32,624 bases of DNA from a virus, in IMG/VR virus record IMGVR_UViG_3300037327_000103, positions 1 to 32,624 of that record. One strand, written 5' to 3'. The stretch's first letter is position 1, and the number at the start of each line of letters is the position of its first letter. Both the position numbers and the translations under genes were made by a program. Below the pieces are notes generated by a model. That model had not been told where the DNA came from and made no database searches. It saw nothing but the letters and a program-made list of their open reading frames with translations. Of the stretch, positions 14,669-23,854 are shown piece by piece.

Positions 14669-16616
14669 GGACGCGGACGCGCAGGCCTTCGACGGGGCGC
14701 AGGACATCCTGCGTGCCTGGGGCGCAGGGCTGCGGCCCGACCCGGACCTGACGGTATCCGAATGGGCCGACCGGCACCGCAAGCTGTCGTCGCGCGCCTC
14801 GGCCGAGCCCGGGCAGTATCGCACGGTGCGCACGCCTTACATGGGCGAGATCATGGACCGGCTGAGCCCCGGCGATCCCACGCAGCGGGTGGTGTTCATG
14901 AAGGCCGCGCAGGTCGGCGCGACAGAGGCCGGGAACAACTGGATCGGGTTCGCCATCCACCAGGCGCCGGGCCCGATGCTTGCGGTCCAGCCGACGGTGG
15001 AACTGGCCAAGCGCAACTCGCGCCAGCGGATCGACCCGCTGATCGAGGAAAGCCCGGAGCTGCGGGAGCGAATCAAGCCGGCGCGCTCGCGCGATGCGGG
15101 CAACACCATGCTGTCGAAGGAGTTCGCGGGCGGCATCCTGATCATGACCGGGGCGAACTCGGCGGTGGGGCTGCGGTCCACGCCGGCGCGCTATATCTTT
15201 CTCGACGAGGTCGACGCGTATCCGGCCTCGGCCGACGAGGAAGGCGATCCGGTGACGCTGGCCGAGGCGCGCTCGCTGACCTTTGCCCACCGGCGCAAGG
15301 TGTTCCTCGTCTCGACGCCGACGATCCGGGGGCTCTCCCGAATCGAGCGGGAGCTCGAGGCGTCCGACCAGCGCCGCTTCTTCGTGCCATGCCCGCATTG
15401 CGACGCAATGCAGTGGCTGAAGTTCGACCGGCTGCGCTGGGAGAAGGGGCGGCCGGAGACGGCGGAGTATCTCTGCGAGGGCTGCGACGGGGCCATCGCG
15501 GAGCACCACAAGACGGCGATGCTGGAAGCGGGCGAATGGCGCGCGACCGCCGAGCCGGAGGACCCCGGCACCGTCGGCTATCACCTCTCGGCGCTCTACT
15601 CGCCGGTGGGCTGGCTCGGCTGGGACCGGATCGCGCGCGCCTGGGAGGCGGCCCGAGGCTCGGACGAGGCGATCAAGGCGTTCCGCAACACGATCCTCGG
15701 CGAGACATGGGTCGAGAGCGGCGAGGCGCCCGACTGGCAACGGCTGGCGGATCGCCGCGAGGCATGGAAACCGGGCACCGTGCCGGCGGGCGGCCTGTTC
15801 CTGACCGCCGGCGCCGACGTGCAGAAGGACCGCATCGAGGTCGATGTCTGGGCCTGGGGCCGCGGGCTGGAAAGCTGGCTCGTCGATCATGTCGTCATCG
15901 AGGGCGGGCCCGGCGATCCGGCCTGCTGGCAGCAGCTCACGGATCTGCTGGGGCGCACATGGACGTATGCCTCCGGCGAGCATCTGGCGATCGCGCGTCT
16001 TGCGATCGACACGGGCTACGAGACCAGCGCGGTCTATGGCTGGGCGCGGCAGGTCGGCTTCGCGCAGGTGGCACCCGTGAAGGGGCTCGACGGGTTCAAT
16101 CGGTCGAGCCCGGTGACAGGCCCCACCTATGTTGACGCGACCGTCGCGGGCAAGCGCCTGCGCCGCGGCGCGCGGCTGTGGAGCGTGGCGACCTCGACCT
16201 TCAAGGCCGAGACCTACCGCTTTCTGCGCCAGGACCGACCGGCGGAGGAAGAGATCGCCGCCGGTGCACCGTTTCCGCCCGGAACGGTGCATTTGCCGTC
16301 CTGGGCGGACAGCGAATGGCTGAAGCAGCTGGCCGCCGAGCAGCTGGTCACGGTGAAGGGCAAGCGCGGCTTCACGAAGCTCGAATGGCAGAAGCTTCGG
16401 GAGCGCAACGAGGCGCTGGACTGCCGGGTCTACGCCAGGGCCGCCGCGTGGATCGCCGGGGCCGACCGGTGGTCTGAGGCCCGCTGGGCCGATCTGGAGA
16501 CGCAACTCGGCATCGAACAGCGGAGCGATCCTAATGGGGTGACGGGCTCCGAACCGCCCGCTGGCAAGCGGAGCACGCTGCGGCGGCGGACCGTCCGCTC
16601 GAGTTACATGGAGTGA
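14616..16616 (+). CDS. terminase large subunit, GpA family
   Basis: 666 residues, the usual size of lambda gpA. KAAQVGATE near residue 100 sits in the Walker A place (diverged, as in GpA), and YIFLDEVDAYP (about 191-201) is Walker B. A zinc-ribbon pair CPHC / CEGC lies at about 259-262 and 287-290, and the nuclease half opens with GADVQKDRIEVDVW (about 398). It cuts concatemers and pumps DNA into proheads. ATG 14616 with GGAGA upstream is preferred; the longer frame from 14571 has no ribosome site. Its stop abuts the stop of the antisense gene (TGATCA at 16614-16619). Confidence 0.93.
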   Translation: MSDPSSTTSPRSSPISAEDADAQAFDGAQDILRAWGAGLRPDPDLTVSEWADRHRKLSSRASAEPGQYRTVRTPYMGEIMDRLSPGDPTQRVVFMKAAQVGATEAGNNWIGFAIHQAPGPMLAVQPTVELAKRNSRQRIDPLIEESPELRERIKPARSRDAGNTMLSKEFAGGILIMTGANSAVGLRSTPARYIFLDEVDAYPASADEEGDPVTLAEARSLTFAHRRKVFLVSTPTIRGLSRIERELEASDQRRFFVPCPHCDAMQWLKFDRLRWEKGRPETAEYLCEGCDGAIAEHHKTAMLEAGEWRATAEPEDPGTVGYHLSALYSPVGWLGWDRIARAWEAARGSDEAIKAFRNTILGETWVESGEAPDWQRLADRREAWKPGTVPAGGLFLTAGADVQKDRIEVDVWAWGRGLESWLVDHVVIEGGPGDPACWQQLTDLLGRTWTYASGEHLAIARLAIDTGYETSAVYGWARQVGFAQVAPVKGLDGFNRSSPVTGPTYVDATVAGKRLRRGARLWSVATSTFKAETYRFLRQDRPAEEEIAAGAPFPPGTVHLPSWADSEWLKQLAAEQLVTVKGKRGFTKLEWQKLRERNEALDCRVYARAAAWIAGADRWSEARWADLETQLGIEQRSDPNGVTGSEPPAGKRSTLRRRTVRSSYME

Positions 16617-17231
16617 TCAGTGGGCCTTCTTTTCCCCGCGACTACGATGGCCGGCACGCACCCTGCGCCGGAACTCGGCGAGCATGGCCAGGTCGAACTC
16701 GATCTCCCGGCGGTCGATGTCCTCAGGGTCAAAGGCGCCTCCGACCCATTCCAGCAAGAACGCATGTTCGGGATGTTTCGGGTCGGCGATCGCATCGAGG
16801 AAGTTCATGAACCCGGGCAGACCGCCCACATCTTCGGGCGGTGCGCGGCGTCCGCCCTCGACGAACACCGGATAATCTTTGTCTGGATCACCGTCGCGGA
16901 CGTGCTCCACACGGATGCTGTGCCGCCAGTCGTCACCGAAATCGTAGACATAGGTGAATTGGTCGATTCCCCGATCCATCACCTGATTCAGCCGGGTTCC
17001 CTTGGCCTTGTAGACCCGGCCGGACGCGCTCTCCAATCCGGGGAGCGGGTCGCCATAGGCGCGGTCGCCCACGCGAAACTCGTAGAGATGCGCATGGTCC
17101 CACCGCATCACGGCCTGAAGGATGTCGTGCAATGTCGACAGGGTGATCGCAGCCGCCACGTCAACCCGCCGCCAGATACGCGGGGTGATGTCCTCGAGTT
17201 CGATCATCAGACGGGCGACGGGCTCCGACAT
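16617..17231 (-). CDS. plasmid pRiA4b ORF-3-like protein
   Basis: A 204-residue protein of the pRiA4b ORF-3/IS1096 TnpR-like family. It has the hallmark opening LMIELEDITPRIWRRVDV (about 8-25), LHDILQAVMRWDHAHLYEF (about 34-52) and YDFGDDWRH (about 96-104), with GGLPGF later. These proteins are found on plasmids and islands and lack a clear function. It is transcribed against the late operon, between terminase and the gpW-like gene, and fills the gap almost exactly. Start 17231 has GGAGG about 5 bp upstream; a further 19 codons to 17288 are possible. It looks like an independently acquired gene (moron). Confidence 0.85.
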   Translation of the reverse strand: MSEPVARLMIELEDITPRIWRRVDVAAAITLSTLHDILQAVMRWDHAHLYEFRVGDRAYGDPLPGLESASGRVYKAKGTRLNQVMDRGIDQFTYVYDFGDDWRHSIRVEHVRDGDPDKDYPVFVEGGRRAPPEDVGGLPGFMNFLDAIADPKHPEHAFLLEWVGGAFDPEDIDRREIEFDLAMLAEFRRRVRAGHRSRGEKKAH

Positions 17232-17278
17232 GGGTCCTCCGGGCGGCAGCTTTGTCCCAACCATAGAAGGCGCGCGTG

Positions 17279-17494
17279 ATGCCGACAATTACCGACCTGC
17301 GCAGCCGCCGCGACGCGCTCTCGGCGCAGCGCTCCTCCGGCGTGGCGCGGGTCAGCTATGACGGCAAGACCGTCGAGTATCGCAGCGTGGTCGAGATCGA
17401 CCGCGCCATCGAGGCGCTGGACCGCGAGATCGCCGCGGCCGAGGGCCGGCGGATCGTGCGGCAGCTGCGTGTGACGTCGACGAAGGGGCTGTGA
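17279..17494 (+). CDS. gpW-like head-tail joining protein
   Basis: 71 residues from ATG 17279 (AGAAGG at 17265-17270; a GTG at 17276 is also in frame). It has the size and helix-rich pattern of lambda gpW: TDLRSRRDALSAQRSSGVAR, a short hairpin YDGKTVEYRS, then a helix DRAIEALDREIAAAE and a basic end. gpW seals the head and helps make the tail-binding site. Position between the terminase and portal genes, 3 bp before the latter, is the lambda order. The antisense gene separates it from terminase. Confidence 0.75.
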   Translation: MPTITDLRSRRDALSAQRSSGVARVSYDGKTVEYRSVVEIDRAIEALDREIAAAEGRRIVRQLRVTSTKGL

Positions 17495-17497
17495 TCC

Positions 17498-19027
17498 ATG
17501 GGGCTGTTCGACCGGTTCCGCCGCCAGCCCGCCGGCGGCCCTGCGGGCATGCGTGCGCGCCTCGAAGGGGCGATGTCCCGGCGCCGGTTGCGCGGCTGGA
17601 ACCCGCCGCTGGAGAACGTCAACGCGCTCGTCGCCTCGGGCGGCCCAAAGCTGCTGGCGCGGGCGCGCGAACTGGTGGTCACCAACGGCTATGCCGCCAA
17701 TGCCTGCGAGGCCTTCGCCGCCAATCTCGTCGGCGACGGCATCAAGCCGTCTTCGCTGATCGACGACGCGGAGCTTCGGGACCAGGTCCAGCGGCTCTGG
17801 CTCGCCTGGACCGACGAGGCGGACGCGGACGGGCTGACGGACTTTTACGGCCTTCAGGCCATGGTCGCGCGAGAGATGTTCGTCGCGGGCGAGTGTTTCG
17901 TGCGGCTGCGCCCACGTCGCACCGAGGACGGTCTGCTCGTGCCGCTGCAACTGCAGCTCCTGCAATCCGAGATGCTGCCCTTCGAGAAGACCGAGACGGC
18001 AGCCAACGGCAACCGCATCCGCTGCGGGATCGAGTTCGACGCCATCGGCAGGCGGGTGGCCTATCACTTCCGCCGCAGCCATCCGGGCGACAGCACGGAC
18101 CGGCGCGTGGCGGTGCCGGAGACGGTGCGTGTGCCGGCGGCTGACGTCCTTCACGTCTATCGCCCGCTCGATGCCGGGCAGATCCGCGGCCTGCCGCATG
18201 TCGCGCCCGCCATGGTGCGGCTTTTCCTGCTGGACCAGTACGACGACGCCGAGCTCGACCGGAAGAAGACCGCGGCGATGTTCGCGGGCTTCATCACCAA
18301 GACGGCGCCCGAAGAGCCTATGATAGGCACGGAGGAGGCCGACCCCGACGGCGCGGCCATCGCCAGCCTCGAGCCGGGGACGCTGCAGGTCCTGCTGCCG
18401 GGCGAGGACGTGAAGTTCTCGTCACCGGCGGATGTGGGCAGCAGCTACGAGGCGTTCCAGTACCGCACGCTGCTCGGCGTCTCGGCCTCGCTGGGGCTGC
18501 CGTATCACCTGGTCACCGGTGACGTGCGCCAGGCCAACTATTCGAGCTTGAGGGCCGAGCTCGTCGAGTTCCGGCGTCGCGTGCAGCAGCTCCAGCACGG
18601 GGTGATCGCGCATCAGCTCTGCCGCCCGGTCTGGGCGCGCTGGCTGGAAACGGCGCGGCTGGCAGGCCGGCTGGATCTGCCCGACCCGGCCGTCGCCCAA
18701 ATGGTGCAGTGGATCCCGCCCCGCTGGGACTGGGTCGATCCGCTGAAGGACATCCAGGCGCAGGTGCTGGCGATGGAGGCGGGCATCACCTCGCGGCGCA
18801 AGGTGGTGGAGGCCACCGGCTACGATGTCGAGGAGGTCGACCGCGAGAACGCGACGGACACGGCGCGCGCCGAGGGGCTCGGCCTGCGCTACCGCACCAG
18901 CCCCGGCGAGACGCAGGGCGCGCGGGCGACGCCGGCAACGCGGCCCGATCCGGGCGATGGGTCGGCAGATGACAGCGGTGACGACATCGATGCGGCCGCG
19001 ACCGACCGCGCCACCAATCAGGAGTGA
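17498..19027 (+). CDS. portal protein, lambda family
   Basis: 509 residues, near the length of lambda gpB. It opens MGLFDRFRRQPAGGPAG, carries the family core NPPLENVNALVASGGPKLLA, ARELVVTNGYAANACEAFAA and AADVLHVYRPLDAGQIRGLP, and later VTGDVRQANYSSLRAELVEF. It forms the dodecameric portal through which DNA enters and leaves the capsid. The C-terminus is acidic and low-complexity (DDSGDDIDAAATDRATNQE). The position after gpW and before the protease is the expected lambda-type order. It starts 3 bp after the gpW stop. Confidence 0.93.
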   Translation: MGLFDRFRRQPAGGPAGMRARLEGAMSRRRLRGWNPPLENVNALVASGGPKLLARARELVVTNGYAANACEAFAANLVGDGIKPSSLIDDAELRDQVQRLWLAWTDEADADGLTDFYGLQAMVAREMFVAGECFVRLRPRRTEDGLLVPLQLQLLQSEMLPFEKTETAANGNRIRCGIEFDAIGRRVAYHFRRSHPGDSTDRRVAVPETVRVPAADVLHVYRPLDAGQIRGLPHVAPAMVRLFLLDQYDDAELDRKKTAAMFAGFITKTAPEEPMIGTEEADPDGAAIASLEPGTLQVLLPGEDVKFSSPADVGSSYEAFQYRTLLGVSASLGLPYHLVTGDVRQANYSSLRAELVEFRRRVQQLQHGVIAHQLCRPVWARWLETARLAGRLDLPDPAVAQMVQWIPPRWDWVDPLKDIQAQVLAMEAGITSRRKVVEATGYDVEEVDRENATDTARAEGLGLRYRTSPGETQGARATPATRPDPGDGSADDSGDDIDAAATDRATNQE

Positions 19028-19031
19028 CATC

Positions 19032-20024
19032 ATGAACAGCTGGTACACGATCCGCGCCCGCGACGGCGGCGCGGAGGTGCTGATCTATGACGAGATCGGC
19101 GCCTATGGCGTCTCGGCCAAGGGCTTCCTCGCCGAACTCGGCGCGCTGCCGGACGAGACCGCGATCGATCTGCGGCTGAACAGCCCCGGCGGCTCGGTCT
19201 TCGACGCGGTCGCGATCCACAACGCGCTGAGCCGCCACGCCGGCAGCGTCACCGTCTGGATCGACGGGATCGCGGCCTCGGCCGCCAGCTACATCGCGAT
19301 GGCGGGCGACGAGATCGTCATGCCCGAGAATGCCTTCCTGATGATCCACGATCCCTCCGGCCTCGTCATGGGCACGGCGGCGGACATGCGCGAGATGGCC
19401 GGGACGCTGGACAAGATCGCGGCCGGCATGCTGCGCGGCTACGCCGCCCGCTCGGGCAGGCCCGAGGAGGAGATCGCCGGGCTGATGGCCGCCGAGACCT
19501 GGCTCACAGCGGCCGAGGCGCTGGAGGCAGGTCTCGCCACGCGCCTGGCCGAGCCGGTGCGCATCGCCGCGCGCTTCGATATCGCCCGGTTCCGCAACGC
19601 GCCGCCAGCGCTGGTGGACGCGGTCGAGACCCCAGATCCGGAATACGCCAAGACGGAAACCGACATCGTTGACGACGCCAACGATGTCGCGTCGGTCCCC
19701 GATCCCGCGCCGCAGCCCGTGGCCGACGATCCGGACGGCCCCATGGCAGACGCCAGCACGGCTCCGAACGCCACCGCCATCCGCGCCGAGGCCATCGCCC
19801 ATGCCCGGGCCGTGGTCGATCTCTGCCGCCTCGCGGGTCAGCCGCAGATGGCCGGGCGCTTCCTCGAGGAGGACGCCAGCCTCGACGCGGTGCGCAGCAG
19901 CTTGCTGGACACGAAGGCCGAGGCCGCGCCGGAGATCACGCCCCATCACCCGCAACCCGGCCGCAGCGCCACGACCCGTCCCTGGGGCGACGTGATCGCC
20001 CGCACCTTCAAGCTCAAAGGATAG
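19032..20024 (+). CDS. ClpP-like prohead protease with scaffold-like tail
   Basis: 330 residues. The N-terminal 190 are a ClpP/S49 serine protease: LRLNSPGGSVFDA (about 48-60), GIAASAASY with the probable nucleophile Ser83, and MIHDPSG with His106. The rest (about 190-330) is acidic, Pro/Ala-rich and then helical, resembling the scaffold portion that follows the protease in lambda C/Nu3. It should process portal and scaffold during capsid maturation. ATG 19032 lies 4 bp after the portal stop. In-frame upstream codons to 18825 overlap the portal gene and are rejected. Confidence 0.9.
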   Translation: MNSWYTIRARDGGAEVLIYDEIGAYGVSAKGFLAELGALPDETAIDLRLNSPGGSVFDAVAIHNALSRHAGSVTVWIDGIAASAASYIAMAGDEIVMPENAFLMIHDPSGLVMGTAADMREMAGTLDKIAAGMLRGYAARSGRPEEEIAGLMAAETWLTAAEALEAGLATRLAEPVRIAARFDIARFRNAPPALVDAVETPDPEYAKTETDIVDDANDVASVPDPAPQPVADDPDGPMADASTAPNATAIRAEAIAHARAVVDLCRLAGQPQMAGRFLEEDASLDAVRSSLLDTKAEAAPEITPHHPQPGRSATTRPWGDVIARTFKLKG

Positions 20025-20030
20025 GCTCCC

Positions 20031-20396
20031 ATGACCACGCTTTCTGAGTCCACCCACCCCGGCGGCTTCCTCGTCTGGGAAGCCCATCGCGACTACACCC
20101 GAGAGACCGTCACCGTTGCGTCCGGCACGCTCTCACCCGGCACCGTGCTGGGTCAGATCACCGCCTCGGGCAAATACGCCGCCCACGACCCCGACGCCAC
20201 CGACGGGACAGAGACCGCCGTCGCCGTGCTCTGGGGCAAGGCGGACGCCAGCGGCGGCGATGCACCGGCCGTGGCGGTGGTCCGCGGCCCCGCCATCGTC
20301 AACCGGCATGATCTCGTCTTCGCGGGCACGCCCAGCGATCCCGAGGTCGCCGCCGCCCACGCCGCGCTCTTCGCCGCGGGCATCATCGTCCGCTGA
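20031..20396 (+). CDS. head decoration protein D
   Basis: 121 residues of the lambda gpD type: the N-terminal HPGGFLVWEAHRDYTRETVT, GTVLGQITASGKYAAH in the middle, and a C-terminal AAHAALFAAGIIVR. gpD trimers lock the expanded capsid and allow full-length packaging. It lies between the protease/scaffold and major capsid genes, the lambda order, with 25 bp before the capsid gene. Confidence 0.9.
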   Translation: MTTLSESTHPGGFLVWEAHRDYTRETVTVASGTLSPGTVLGQITASGKYAAHDPDATDGTETAVAVLWGKADASGGDAPAVAVVRGPAIVNRHDLVFAGTPSDPEVAAAHAALFAAGIIVR

Positions 20397-20421
20397 TCCG
20401 AAACCGACAGGAGGCATCAAC

Positions 20422-21435
20422 ATGGCCACCATGGACATCTTCGAAGGCGATGCCTTCACCATCGTCGAACTCACCCGCGCGCTCGAGAATATCCCCTACA
20501 AGCCCGCCATCCTGTCGGGCGCGGACCTCTTCGGCGCCCGCGGTGTGCGCAGCCGCACCGTGATGATCGAGAGCCGCGACGGCACGCTGTCGCTGATCCC
20601 GTTCTCCGAGCGTGGCTCTGCCTACGAGAGCCAGACGCCTGAACGCCGCGAGATGCGGGCGTTTGTTTGCCGGCAGTTCAAGAAGCAGGACGTGCTCTGG
20701 GCCTCGGAGATCCAGGCGATCCGCGACTTCGGCTCGGAAACCGCGGTGCAGCAGGTGCAGGCCGAGGTCGCCCGCAAGCTGGGCCGCCTGCGCAACGACG
20801 CCGAGGCCACGTTCGAGTTCCACCTCTTCAACGGCATCCAGGGCGTGGTGAAGGACCCCAGGGACGGCGCCACGGTGATCGATTACCACGCCGAGTTCGG
20901 CATCACCCCGGCCACGGAGGTCGACTTCGACCTCGACAACACCTCCCCCGCCTCGGGCGCGCTGCGCAAGCGTTGCCAGGCGCTGATCGAGAGCGTCGAG
21001 GATTCTCTGGGCGGGCTCGCCGCCGGCCAGGTGCAGCTCCGTGCCGAATGCGGCTCGGCCTTCTTCGCCGATCTGGTTGCCCACAAGGAGGTGCGCGAGA
21101 CCTATCTCAACACCGCGGCGGCCGCCGATCTGCGCGGCCGCGTGGGCGAGGAGGTCAGCTTCGGCGGGATCACCTTCCGCCGGTATCGCGGCGGGCTGGG
21201 CTTCGGCGTGCCCACCGACAAGGCGTATTTCTACCCCGAGGGCGTCGAAGGCCTGTTCGAGATCTACTACGCGCCTGCGGACACCTTCGAGACGGTCAAC
21301 ACCGTCGGCCTGCCGCTCTATGCCCGCATGATCCCGGACCGGGACCGCGACGAATGGGTGCGGCTCGAGATCGAGAGCAACCCGCTGCCGATCTGCACCC
21401 GACCGCAGGTCCTGCGCAGCGCGCGGCGGACCTGA
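20422..21435 (+). CDS. major capsid protein, lambda gpE family
   Basis: 337 residues, close to lambda gpE (341). Family landmarks are MDIFEGDAFTIVELTRALEN at the N-terminus, SRTVMIESRDGTLSLIPF, AFVCRQFKKQDVLWASEIQA, and the C-terminal EGLFEIYYAPADTFETVNT with GLPLYARMIPDRDRDEWV. It builds the icosahedral shell with the HK97 fold. AGGAGG precedes ATG 20422 by about 8 bp. Its stop shares a base with the next start (TGATG). Confidence 0.93.
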   Translation: MATMDIFEGDAFTIVELTRALENIPYKPAILSGADLFGARGVRSRTVMIESRDGTLSLIPFSERGSAYESQTPERREMRAFVCRQFKKQDVLWASEIQAIRDFGSETAVQQVQAEVARKLGRLRNDAEATFEFHLFNGIQGVVKDPRDGATVIDYHAEFGITPATEVDFDLDNTSPASGALRKRCQALIESVEDSLGGLAAGQVQLRAECGSAFFADLVAHKEVRETYLNTAAAADLRGRVGEEVSFGGITFRRYRGGLGFGVPTDKAYFYPEGVEGLFEIYYAPADTFETVNTVGLPLYARMIPDRDRDEWVRLEIESNPLPICTRPQVLRSARRT

Positions 21436-21746
21436 TGACGGCGGCTGCGATGGCGCTCGACGCGCTCTTCGCCGACGACAACATCGCCCGCGAGGCCGTC
21501 TACACGCCCGAGGGTGGAACGCCTGTCCTCGTCCGGGTGGTGACCCGCCGGGCGGACGAGACCACGGGCTTCGGCGACGCGCGCCTCTGGTCGGAGACCA
21601 CGCGCGTGGATCTGCGCGTAGCCGAGGTTCCGACCCCGCGCCCCGGCGACCGCATCGAGATCGACGGCGAGGCCTTCCTGATCCAGGGCGAGCCGGTCCG
21701 CGACCGCGAGCGGCTCGTCTGGACCGTGGATCTGAGGCCGACATGA
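21435..21746 (+). CDS. head completion/attachment protein (FII-like)
   Basis: 103 residues, strand-rich, with LALFADDN-type opening (ALDALFADDNIAREAVYT), VLVRVVTRRADETTGF, and the C-terminal GDRIEIDGEAFLIQGEPVRD. This matches the small head-tail attachment proteins of the lambda FII type that complete the connector below gpW. It overlaps the capsid gene by one base and the following gene by four, so it belongs firmly to the head-tail joining unit. Confidence 0.72.
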   Translation: MTAAAMALDALFADDNIAREAVYTPEGGTPVLVRVVTRRADETTGFGDARLWSETTRVDLRVAEVPTPRPGDRIEIDGEAFLIQGEPVRDRERLVWTVDLRPT

Positions 21747-22375
21747 AGCTGAAACTCGACGTCACGCCCGACCTCGCTTCGTTGATGGCCGCCGAGATCA
21801 AGGCGGGCGAGCGCGCGGTGACCACGGCAATGCGTGAGGCCGGCGGGCAGCTCAAGACCGACTGGCGGCGCCAGATCACCGGCGCGGGGCTCGGGCAGCG
21901 GCTCGCCAAGAGCATCCGCGCCGAGACCTGGCCCAAGGGGACAACCAGCATCGGCGCAGCCTCGCTGGTCTGGTCGAAGGCGCCCGCCATCGTCGGCGCG
22001 CACGACACCGGCCCGCTGATCCGCTCGAAGGCCGGGTTCTGGCTCGCGATCCCGACGCCCGCCGCCGGCCGCGGATTGCGCGGCGGAAAGATCACCCCCG
22101 ACGAATGGGAACGCCGCCGCGGTCTGCGCCTGCGGTTCGTCTATCGCCGCCGCGGCCCGAGCCTGCTCGTCGCGGATCGGGCCCGGATCAACACGCGGGG
22201 CACCGCGGTGGCCTCACGCGCCAAGACGGGGCGCAACCAGGTCACCGCGCCGATCTTCTTGCTGGTCCCGCAGGTCAAGCTGCCGAAGCGGCTCGATCTC
22301 GACCGGGACGCCGAGCGCGCGCGTGACAGCGTGCCCGGGTTGATCGTGGCGAACTGGGTGGAGGGGCGGCTTTGA
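21743..22375 (+). CDS. tail completion protein, gp10-like (DUF6441-like)
   Basis: 210 residues, basic. It opens MKLKLDVTPDLASLMAAEIK and continues with a helix ending in GGQLKTDWRRQITGAGLGQR, the usual start of minor tail completion proteins, then FWLAIPTPAAGRGLRGGKIT and APIFLLVPQVKLPKRLDLDR. I recall this as DUF6441 in rhodobacterial phages (from memory). It normally stands immediately before the tail terminator gene; here the mer cassette separates the two. Its ATG overlaps the previous stop (ATGA), and its TGA at 22373-22375 is the last base of the uninterrupted head-joining block. Confidence 0.75.
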   Translation: MKLKLDVTPDLASLMAAEIKAGERAVTTAMREAGGQLKTDWRRQITGAGLGQRLAKSIRAETWPKGTTSIGAASLVWSKAPAIVGAHDTGPLIRSKAGFWLAIPTPAAGRGLRGGKITPDEWERRRGLRLRFVYRRRGPSLLVADRARINTRGTAVASRAKTGRNQVTAPIFLLVPQVKLPKRLDLDRDAERARDSVPGLIVANWVEGRL

Positions 22376-22425
22376 TCATGTCGGATCGCCAAACGCCGCA
22401 GAAGTTTCGAGGCTGTTGGATCGGC

Positions 22426-23850
22426 TCAACCAGCACAGCAAGACAGCTTCGCGACATCCATGTCGAAGGTCTGAGCGGCGAGCTTCAGGCCCTCGACTGT
22501 GGTCAGATAGGGAAAGATCGTCTCGCCGAGCGCCTTCGTCGTCATGCCGAACTTCAGCGCCATGGCCAGCGTCTGAACGCTGTCGGCCCCTTCCGGCGCC
22601 ATGATCACGCCGCCCAGCAGGCGGTCCGTCTGCGCATCTGCGACCAGCTTGATCCGCCCCCGCGTGTCGCGGGCGGCGAGCGCGCGGGGCACGTTGTCGA
22701 GGTCAAGCACGCTTGTCTTCACGTCATGGCCGGCGTCGCGCGCGTCCGCCTCGGTCAGGCCAACGCCCGCGACCTGCGGATCGGTGAATACCACCCACGG
22801 CATCGCCGCGTTGTCGTAGCGCTCGGCGCCGTCCAGCACGGCGTTGCGGGCCGCGAGCTTTGCGCCGTAGGCCGCCATGTAGACGAACTGGTCGCGGTCC
22901 GCGACGTCGCCTGCCGCATAGATGCCGGGGCGTGTCGTGGCCATGTCGTCGCCGACCCTGATCGTGCCGCGCGCGTCGGTCTCGACGCCCATTTCGGCCA
23001 GGCCCAGCCCCTCGGTGTTGGGCGCGCGTCCCGTGGTCAGGACGAGATGGTCGGCCGTCAGTTCGCGGACGGTCCCGTTCCGCGTGACCGACAGGAGCGC
23101 GCCGTCATCCACCTCTCGTGCAGCCTCGTAGCGAACGCCGTCGAGGATCGTCAGACCCTCTTCCCGCAAGACCTCCGTGAGCGCCTCGGACACCTCCGGC
23201 TCGGTGCGCGGCAGCAGGCGCGACCGGCAGACGATGGTCACGCGGACGCCCATCCGCGCCATCATCTGCGCCAGTTCCACGCCGATATAGCCGCCGCCGA
23301 GGAAGATCAGGCTCTCGGGCAGCCGCTCCAGTTCCATCAGCGAGGTGCTGTCGAGCGTCGGCACATCCGCAATGCCGGGGATGTCGGGCACTGCGGGCCG
23401 CCCGCCGGTTGCGACGATCACCCTTGGCGCGGCGATCCTGCGCCCGCCGACCTCGACGCCGCCATCCACGAGCCGCGCCGGCCCCTCGTCGACATAGGTG
23501 ACACCGTCGTACTCGGGCAGCAGCTCGGCATATTTCTTCTGTCGCAGGCTTGCGACAAGGTCGTCCTTTGCGCCGATCAGGGCCGCCCAGTCGGTCACCT
23601 GCGAGTCGCCCGACAGTCCGGGGAAACGGCGCGCGGCCTTCGCGCCATGCATGGCCTCGGCCGCGCGGATCATCGTCTTGGAGGGCACGCAGCCCACGTT
23701 CACGCAGGTCCCGCCGATCGTGCCGTGGCCGATCAGCGCGACGCGCTTGCCGCCCTCGACGGCCGTGATCGCGGCCGAGAAGCCGGCCGAGCCCGCACCG
23801 ATGACGGCGAGGTCATAGTCACCCTTGGGCGTGCAGCAATCGTCTTTCAT
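22426..23850 (-). CDS. merA: mercuric reductase
   Basis: 474 residues from the start MKDDCCTPKGDYD at 23850; an ATG at 23862 (overlapping merF) is also possible. It has the FAD-binding GAGSAGFSAAI, the redox disulfide GTCVNVGCVPSK, the NAD(P)H-binding GGGYIGVELAQ, the second FAD motif GIYAAGDVADRDQFVYMAAY, and the MerA-specific C-terminal vicinal cysteines SCCAG. It reduces Hg(II) to volatile Hg(0) in the cytoplasm using NADPH. The N-terminal HMA (NmerA) domain is absent. Last gene of the mer operon, running toward the phage tail completion gene, with 50 bp (22376-22425) between stops. Confidence 0.95.
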   Translation of the reverse strand: MKDDCCTPKGDYDLAVIGAGSAGFSAAITAVEGGKRVALIGHGTIGGTCVNVGCVPSKTMIRAAEAMHGAKAARRFPGLSGDSQVTDWAALIGAKDDLVASLRQKKYAELLPEYDGVTYVDEGPARLVDGGVEVGGRRIAAPRVIVATGGRPAVPDIPGIADVPTLDSTSLMELERLPESLIFLGGGYIGVELAQMMARMGVRVTIVCRSRLLPRTEPEVSEALTEVLREEGLTILDGVRYEAAREVDDGALLSVTRNGTVRELTADHLVLTTGRAPNTEGLGLAEMGVETDARGTIRVGDDMATTRPGIYAAGDVADRDQFVYMAAYGAKLAARNAVLDGAERYDNAAMPWVVFTDPQVAGVGLTEADARDAGHDVKTSVLDLDNVPRALAARDTRGRIKLVADAQTDRLLGGVIMAPEGADSVQTLAMALKFGMTTKALGETIFPYLTTVEGLKLAAQTFDMDVAKLSCCAG

Positions 23851-23854
23851 CAAG

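Noticed and set aside
22376-22425. Transposon end or target duplication at the left edge of mer
   Set aside because: I looked for Tn3-type terminal repeats and matching short duplications at 22370-22430 and 25295-25310 and saw none beyond a trivial CATG.
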